Positions 11,870-13,154 of a stretch of 13,154 bases of DNA are shown here, piece by piece. This DNA comes from RUG563 sp964423675 (lineage in GTDB: Bacteria; Bacillota; Clostridia; Christensenellales; Aristaeellaceae). A program made the position numbers and the translations under genes. The notes under the pieces are model-generated. The model did no database searches, was not told where the DNA came from, and saw only the letters and a program-made list of their open reading frames with translations. The DNA is taken from assembly GCA_964423675.1 (NCBI GenBank), contig CAYRFP010000054.1, positions 1-13,154 on the forward strand, written 5' to 3'. The number at the start of each line of letters is the position of its first letter. The stretch's first letter is position 1.

Positions 11870-13154
11870 ATGCCGCAGGAAAATACTGCCCCGAATTATT
11901 CTGAACAGGAACAGATCCGCCGCGCGAAGCTGGCCGCCCTCCGGGAAAAGGGTCAGGATCCCTATTTGCTTACCAAGTGTGCTGTGGATGCGAAAAGCGC
12001 CGACATCGTCAGCCAATATGAACAAATGGAAGGCAAGACGGTTTCCCTGGCCGGCCGCATGATCAGCCGCCGGGTGATGGGCAAGGCTGCCTTCGCGCAT
12101 CTGCTGGATGCGGCGGGGGATATCCAGTTCTATGTCCGCCGGGATGATGTGGGCGAGGAAACATATGCCGCTTTTAAGGAAATGGATATCGGCGACCTGG
12201 TGTTTGTCCAGGGCACTGTGTTCAAGACCAAGACGGGAGAGATTTCGATCCACGTGCAGCAGATGCAGCTGCTGGCCAAGTGTCTCAAGCCGCTCCCGGA
12301 AAAATTCCATGGCCTCACGGATACCGATATTCGCTATCGCCAGCGGTATCTGGATATGATCGTGAACCCGGATGTGCGCGATACCTTTGTAAAGCGCAGC
12401 CGGATTATGAAGGAACTGCGAGCGTTCCTGGATGGCCAGGGCTTCGTGGAAGTGGATACGCCTATTCTCACGCCCTTTGAAATCGGTGCATCCGCCAGAC
12501 CTTTCTATACCCATCATAACACCTTGGATATGGATATGGTTCTGCGCATCGAAACGGAACTGTATCTTAAGCGCCTGATCGTGGGTGGCATGGATCGAGT
12601 GTATGAAGTTGGCCGCATTTTCCGCAACGAGGGCATGGATCCCAAGCATAACCCCGAATTCACCACCATTGAGCTTTATCAGGCGTATACGGATTTCCAT
12701 GGCATGATGGATCTGGTGGAAAACATGATGAAGACCGTGGCGCAGAAGGTCTGCGGTTCGCTGGTCATTCCTTATATGGGCCATGAGATCGATCTGGGGC
12801 ATTGGGAACGGCTGACGATGGTGGAAGCCGTGAAGAAGTATTCCGGCGTGGACTTTAACGACTGGAAAACCGATGAGGACGCCATAGCCTGCGCCAAGAA
12901 GCATCATGTGGCACTGCCCGAGGTTCCCAGCAAGGGCACCATCCTGGCAGAATTCTTCGATGCATTCGTGGAAGAGAAGCTTATTCAGCCCACTTTCATA
13001 TATGATTATCCCGTGGAGATCAGCCCCCTTGCCAAGCGCAAGGTTGACGATCCCGCGTTTACCGAGCGTTTTGAATATTTCATTAACGCCACCGAATTCG
13101 GCAACGCTTTTACCGAGCTGAACGATCCCATCGACCAGCGCGGCCGCTTCGAGC
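11870..13154 (+). CDS. lysS: Lysyl-tRNA synthetase, class II (partial, 3' end missing)
   Basis: The enzyme charges tRNA-Lys. The frame is open from the ATG at 11870 to the window end (428 codons plus one base), with GAGG about 9 nt upstream. The OB-fold anticodon-binding domain covers about residues 56-140. The class II core follows: RYRQRYLDMIVNPDVR (155-170), the motif 1 area FVEVDTPIL (192-200), GASARPFYTHHNTLDMDM (206-223), and motif 2 VYEVGRIFRNEGMDPKHNPEF (244-264). The fragment ends in the EFGNAFTELNDP region, just before motif 3. Compared with common LysRS sequences, the first Gly of the GGAxARPF loop is Ile (EIGASARPF), and the usual RIAPELYLKRL reads RIETELYLKRL. It is 43 bp after greA and likely in the same operon. 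Confidence 0.96.
   Translation, partial: MPQENTAPNYSEQEQIRRAKLAALREKGQDPYLLTKCAVDAKSADIVSQYEQMEGKTVSLAGRMISRRVMGKAAFAHLLDAAGDIQFYVRRDDVGEETYAAFKEMDIGDLVFVQGTVFKTKTGEISIHVQQMQLLAKCLKPLPEKFHGLTDTDIRYRQRYLDMIVNPDVRDTFVKRSRIMKELRAFLDGQGFVEVDTPILTPFEIGASARPFYTHHNTLDMDMVLRIETELYLKRLIVGGMDRVYEVGRIFRNEGMDPKHNPEFTTIELYQAYTDFHGMMDLVENMMKTVAQKVCGSLVIPYMGHEIDLGHWERLTMVEAVKKYSGVDFNDWKTDEDAIACAKKHHVALPEVPSKGTILAEFFDAFVEEKLIQPTFIYDYPVEISPLAKRKVDDPAFTERFEYFINATEFGNAFTELNDPIDQRGRFE

Noticed and set aside
11861..12907. 348-codon minus-strand frame opposite lysS
   Set aside because: The plus strand encodes an unmistakable LysRS. The antisense product is His/Ile-rich with no family features.
1..13154. Novel defence, mobile or CRISPR system
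   Set aside because: No repeat arrays, transposase, integrase, phage, toxin-antitoxin or nuclease genes are visible. All large frames are assigned to metabolic or housekeeping families except the small secreted protein and the rhomboid-like protein.

Overview
The window looks like chromosomal DNA of an anaerobic Bacillota, most likely a clostridial gut-type lineage. This is inferred from strong AGGAGG ribosome binding sites before most genes, sigma-A type promoters (TTGNNN-17-TATAAT), a clostridial Rnf complex, a greA-lysS pair and mid-50s percent GC by eye. The genus cannot be fixed from the sequence.

Layout. (1) 1-85, minus: the start of a GNAT acetyltransferase in AT-richer DNA, cut by the window edge. 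(2) 186-5067, minus: a complete six-gene Rnf operon read in the order rnfG-C-D-E-A-B. The complex couples electron flow between reduced ferredoxin and NAD+ to ion transport across the membrane. Three junctions are 4-bp ATGA overlaps, so translation is probably coupled. A promoter near 5219-5247 implies a leader of about 145 nt that can fold. (3) 5068-5366: a divergent control region with the rnf promoter, three GATGCAA repeats, and a second promoter lying in a perfect 15-bp inverted repeat. It drives (4) 5367-5894, plus: a small secreted protein with a C-terminal His/Cys motif. A perfect 14-bp stem at 5917-5953 is a bidirectional terminator. (5) 5964-7653, minus: kduI and a kduD/gluconate 5-dehydrogenase-type SDR, a two-step unit for unsaturated uronates from pectin or glycosaminoglycans. 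(6) 7847-9255, plus: a rhomboid-fold membrane protein without visible catalytic residues and a stand-alone GlmU-type nucleotidyltransferase, behind a perfect consensus promoter and ending in a terminator. (7) 9305-10288, minus: a cytoplasmic-type L-asparaginase with an extended -10 promoter. (8) 10477-13154, plus: a membrane-anchored glycerophosphodiester phosphodiesterase, greA, and lysS, which runs off the right edge.

Together these are core energy conservation (Rnf), sugar-acid and amino-acid catabolism (KduI/KduD, asparaginase) and housekeeping (GreA, LysRS). There is no mobile element, CRISPR array, tRNA, rRNA or defence system, and no gene-free stretch longer than 300 bases. The least ordinary points are the rnfG-first order with its foldable leader, the palindrome-covered promoter of the secreted-protein gene, and the catalytically degenerate rhomboid beside a lone GlmU-like domain.
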